Source: Lysobacteraceae bacterium (GTDB taxonomy: Bacteria; Pseudomonadota; Gammaproteobacteria; Xanthomonadales; Xanthomonadaceae). Taken from it: 39,823 nt of DNA. Below, one piece after another: positions 38,957 to 39,823 of this stretch. The DNA lies in the NCBI GenBank assembly GCA_018333835.1, contig JAGXSL010000172.1:1-39823 (forward strand). Reading direction: 5' to 3'. Below the pieces are notes generated by a model that was given only the letters and a program-made list of their open reading frames with translations, searched no databases and had not been told where the DNA came from. How positions within the stretch are numbered: position 1 is the stretch's first letter; each line of letters starts with the position of its first letter. Made by a program: the position numbers and the translations under genes.

Positions 38957-39298
38957 ATGACCACCCTGCCCCGCCTGCTGCTGTTTGCCGCCACCCTCGG
39001 CCTTGCCGCCTGCGCGCCCGACCCCGGCCCGCCCCCCGGCGGCACGCCGGACGGGCTCGAAGTGCGCGTGCTGCGCGTCGGCGATGGGCCGGTTGCCCGC
39101 AGCGGCGACGTGGTGAAAGCGCACTACACCGGCTGGCTCTACGATGAGCGCGAGCCGGGGCGACAGGGTGCGGAGTTCGACAGCTCCCGCCCGCGTGGCG
39201 AGCCGCTGGTGTTCGTGCTCGGCCAAGGCCGGGTGATCCCGCCGCACCAGCCGCTGCTGTTCGAGGTCGAACTGGTCGGCATCGACGCCGCGCCCTGA
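38957..39298 (+). CDS. FKBP-type peptidyl-prolyl isomerase lipoprotein, internally shortened
   Basis: A 113-residue protein with a lipoprotein signal (LGLAAC, Cys19) and recognisable FKBP ends. LRVGDGPVARSGDVVKAHYTGWLYD and GAEFDSSRPRGEPLVFVLGQGRVI form the first half; PPHQPLLFEVELVGI forms the last strand. The intervening GWdxGvxgMkvGgkrrlxIPpxxaYGxxGagGvI segment, about 33 residues with much of the active site, is missing, and the frame is kept. A normal FKBP domain is about 105-110 residues; here it is about 78. The fold and activity are therefore doubtful, and this may be a decaying gene. It starts 16 bp after deaD. Confidence 0.8.
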   Translation: MTTLPRLLLFAATLGLAACAPDPGPPPGGTPDGLEVRVLRVGDGPVARSGDVVKAHYTGWLYDEREPGRQGAEFDSSRPRGEPLVFVLGQGRVIPPHQPLLFEVELVGIDAAP

Positions 39299-39305
39299 CC
39301 CCGGC

Positions 39306-39823
39306 ATGGCCGCGCCGCCGCTGCCCTGCCCCGGCGTGGCCGTGATCGGCGGCGGACCGGCCGGCCTGATGGCCGCGGAGGCCGCCCTCGCGGCCGGCGT
39401 GGCGGTCGACCTGTTCGAGGTCAAGGCTTCGGTCGGGCGCAAGTTCCTGCTCGCCGGGCGCGGCGGGCTGAACCTGACGCACGGCGAGCCCCGTCCGGGC
39501 TTCGACCGCCGCTACCACCGCGGCGGCGGACGCGTGGCCGAATGGCTCGACGACTTCGATGCCACCGCCCTCCGGGACTGGGCGCACGGCCTCGGCATCC
39601 CGACCTTCGTCGGCAGTTCCGGCCGGGTCTTCCCCACCGACCTGAAGGCGGCCCCGCTGCTGCGGGCCTGGCTTGCACGGCTGAAGGCGCAGGGCCTGCG
39701 CCTGCACGTCCGCCACCGCTGGGCGGGCTTCGAGGACGACGGCACGGTCCGCATCGACACTCCGCAGGGGCCGCGCCGTCTCGAGGCCGCGGCGGTGGTG
39801 CTTGCCCTGGGCGGCGGCAGTTG
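39306..39823 (+). CDS. FAD-dependent oxidoreductase, HI0933/PP_4765-type flavoprotein (partial)
   Basis: The first 172 residues of a flavoprotein cut by the right edge. An N-terminal dinucleotide-binding motif VAVIGGGPAGLMAAEAALAAG (about 11-31) is followed by the FAD-contacting GRKFLLAGRGGLNLTHGEP (about 45-63), which is diagnostic of this family, and FVGSSGRVFPTDLKAAPLLRAWL. The last visible residues, VVLALGGGS, form the next FAD strand. The physiological substrate is not known for most members. It starts 7 bp after the FKBP stop and is probably cotranscribed with it. Confidence 0.88.
   Translation, partial: MAAPPLPCPGVAVIGGGPAGLMAAEAALAAGVAVDLFEVKASVGRKFLLAGRGGLNLTHGEPRPGFDRRYHRGGGRVAEWLDDFDATALRDWAHGLGIPTFVGSSGRVFPTDLKAAPLLRAWLARLKAQGLRLHVRHRWAGFEDDGTVRIDTPQGPRRLEAAAVVLALGGGS

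Overview
The window is dense, very high-G+C chromosomal DNA with short intergenic gaps and many overlapping stop/start codons. The gene set suggests a gammaproteobacterium of the Lysobacterales (Xanthomonadales) type: a Xanthomonas-like cysteine-poor L36, an rluC/rne divergent pair, the aguA/aguB agmatine route, proBA, a 1.6-kb-codon NAD-type glutamate dehydrogenase, and a Marinobacter-type fatty acyl-CoA reductase. This placement is inferred from protein recognition only. I saw no tRNA, rRNA, transposase, phage gene or CRISPR array. It looks like core genome apart from one repeat-filled spacer.

Layout. 1-3.5 kb: a gene tail, then a two-domain fatty acyl-CoA reductase divergent from an acyl-CoA-binding protein and a TetR regulator, followed by a small phasin-like gene; together they look like a neutral-lipid locus. 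3.6-6.8 kb: a TPR protein coupled to a TviB-type nucleotide-sugar dehydrogenase and a CapI-type epimerase, which supply sugar acids for surface polysaccharide. 6.9-7.1 kb: L36 with its own promoter and a strong terminator. 7.1-13.2 kb: one tightly coupled run of a small exported protein, agmatine deiminase, N-carbamoylputrescine amidase, a TraB-type membrane protein, ProB and ProA (polyamine and proline metabolism). 13.2-20.9 kb, minus strand: an adaptor lipoprotein and two different RND permeases with no outer-membrane partner. 21.0-21.8 kb: two overlapping single-heme cytochrome genes. 21.9-22.8 kb: nfuA and a pterin dehydratase, divergent across only 36 bp. 22.9-27.0 kb: rluC and rne, divergent across a 394-bp leader. 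27.1-27.7 kb: a GacA/UvrY-like response regulator. 27.7-28.5 kb: a 741-bp spacer made of several repeat types. 28.5-36.9 kb, minus strand: uup, then NAD-glutamate dehydrogenase, NAD kinase and a cytosolic-type 5'-nucleotidase. 37.0-39.8 kb: a DeaD-type helicase, an internally shortened FKBP lipoprotein and the start of a flavoprotein.

The points most worth a second look are the repeat mosaic upstream of the GacA-like gene, an FKBP gene that seems to have lost its central active-site segment between two short repeats, symmetric promoters shared by the divergent pairs nfuA/phhB and rluC/rne, a common GTACACT-n-CGCGC-like promoter element before rne, the glutamate dehydrogenase gene, deaD and uup, and an RND permease with an additional hydrophobic cytoplasmic-loop insertion. 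I did not find a clearly new multi-gene system such as a defence island or biosynthetic cluster. The unexplained structure is mostly in the spacer DNA.
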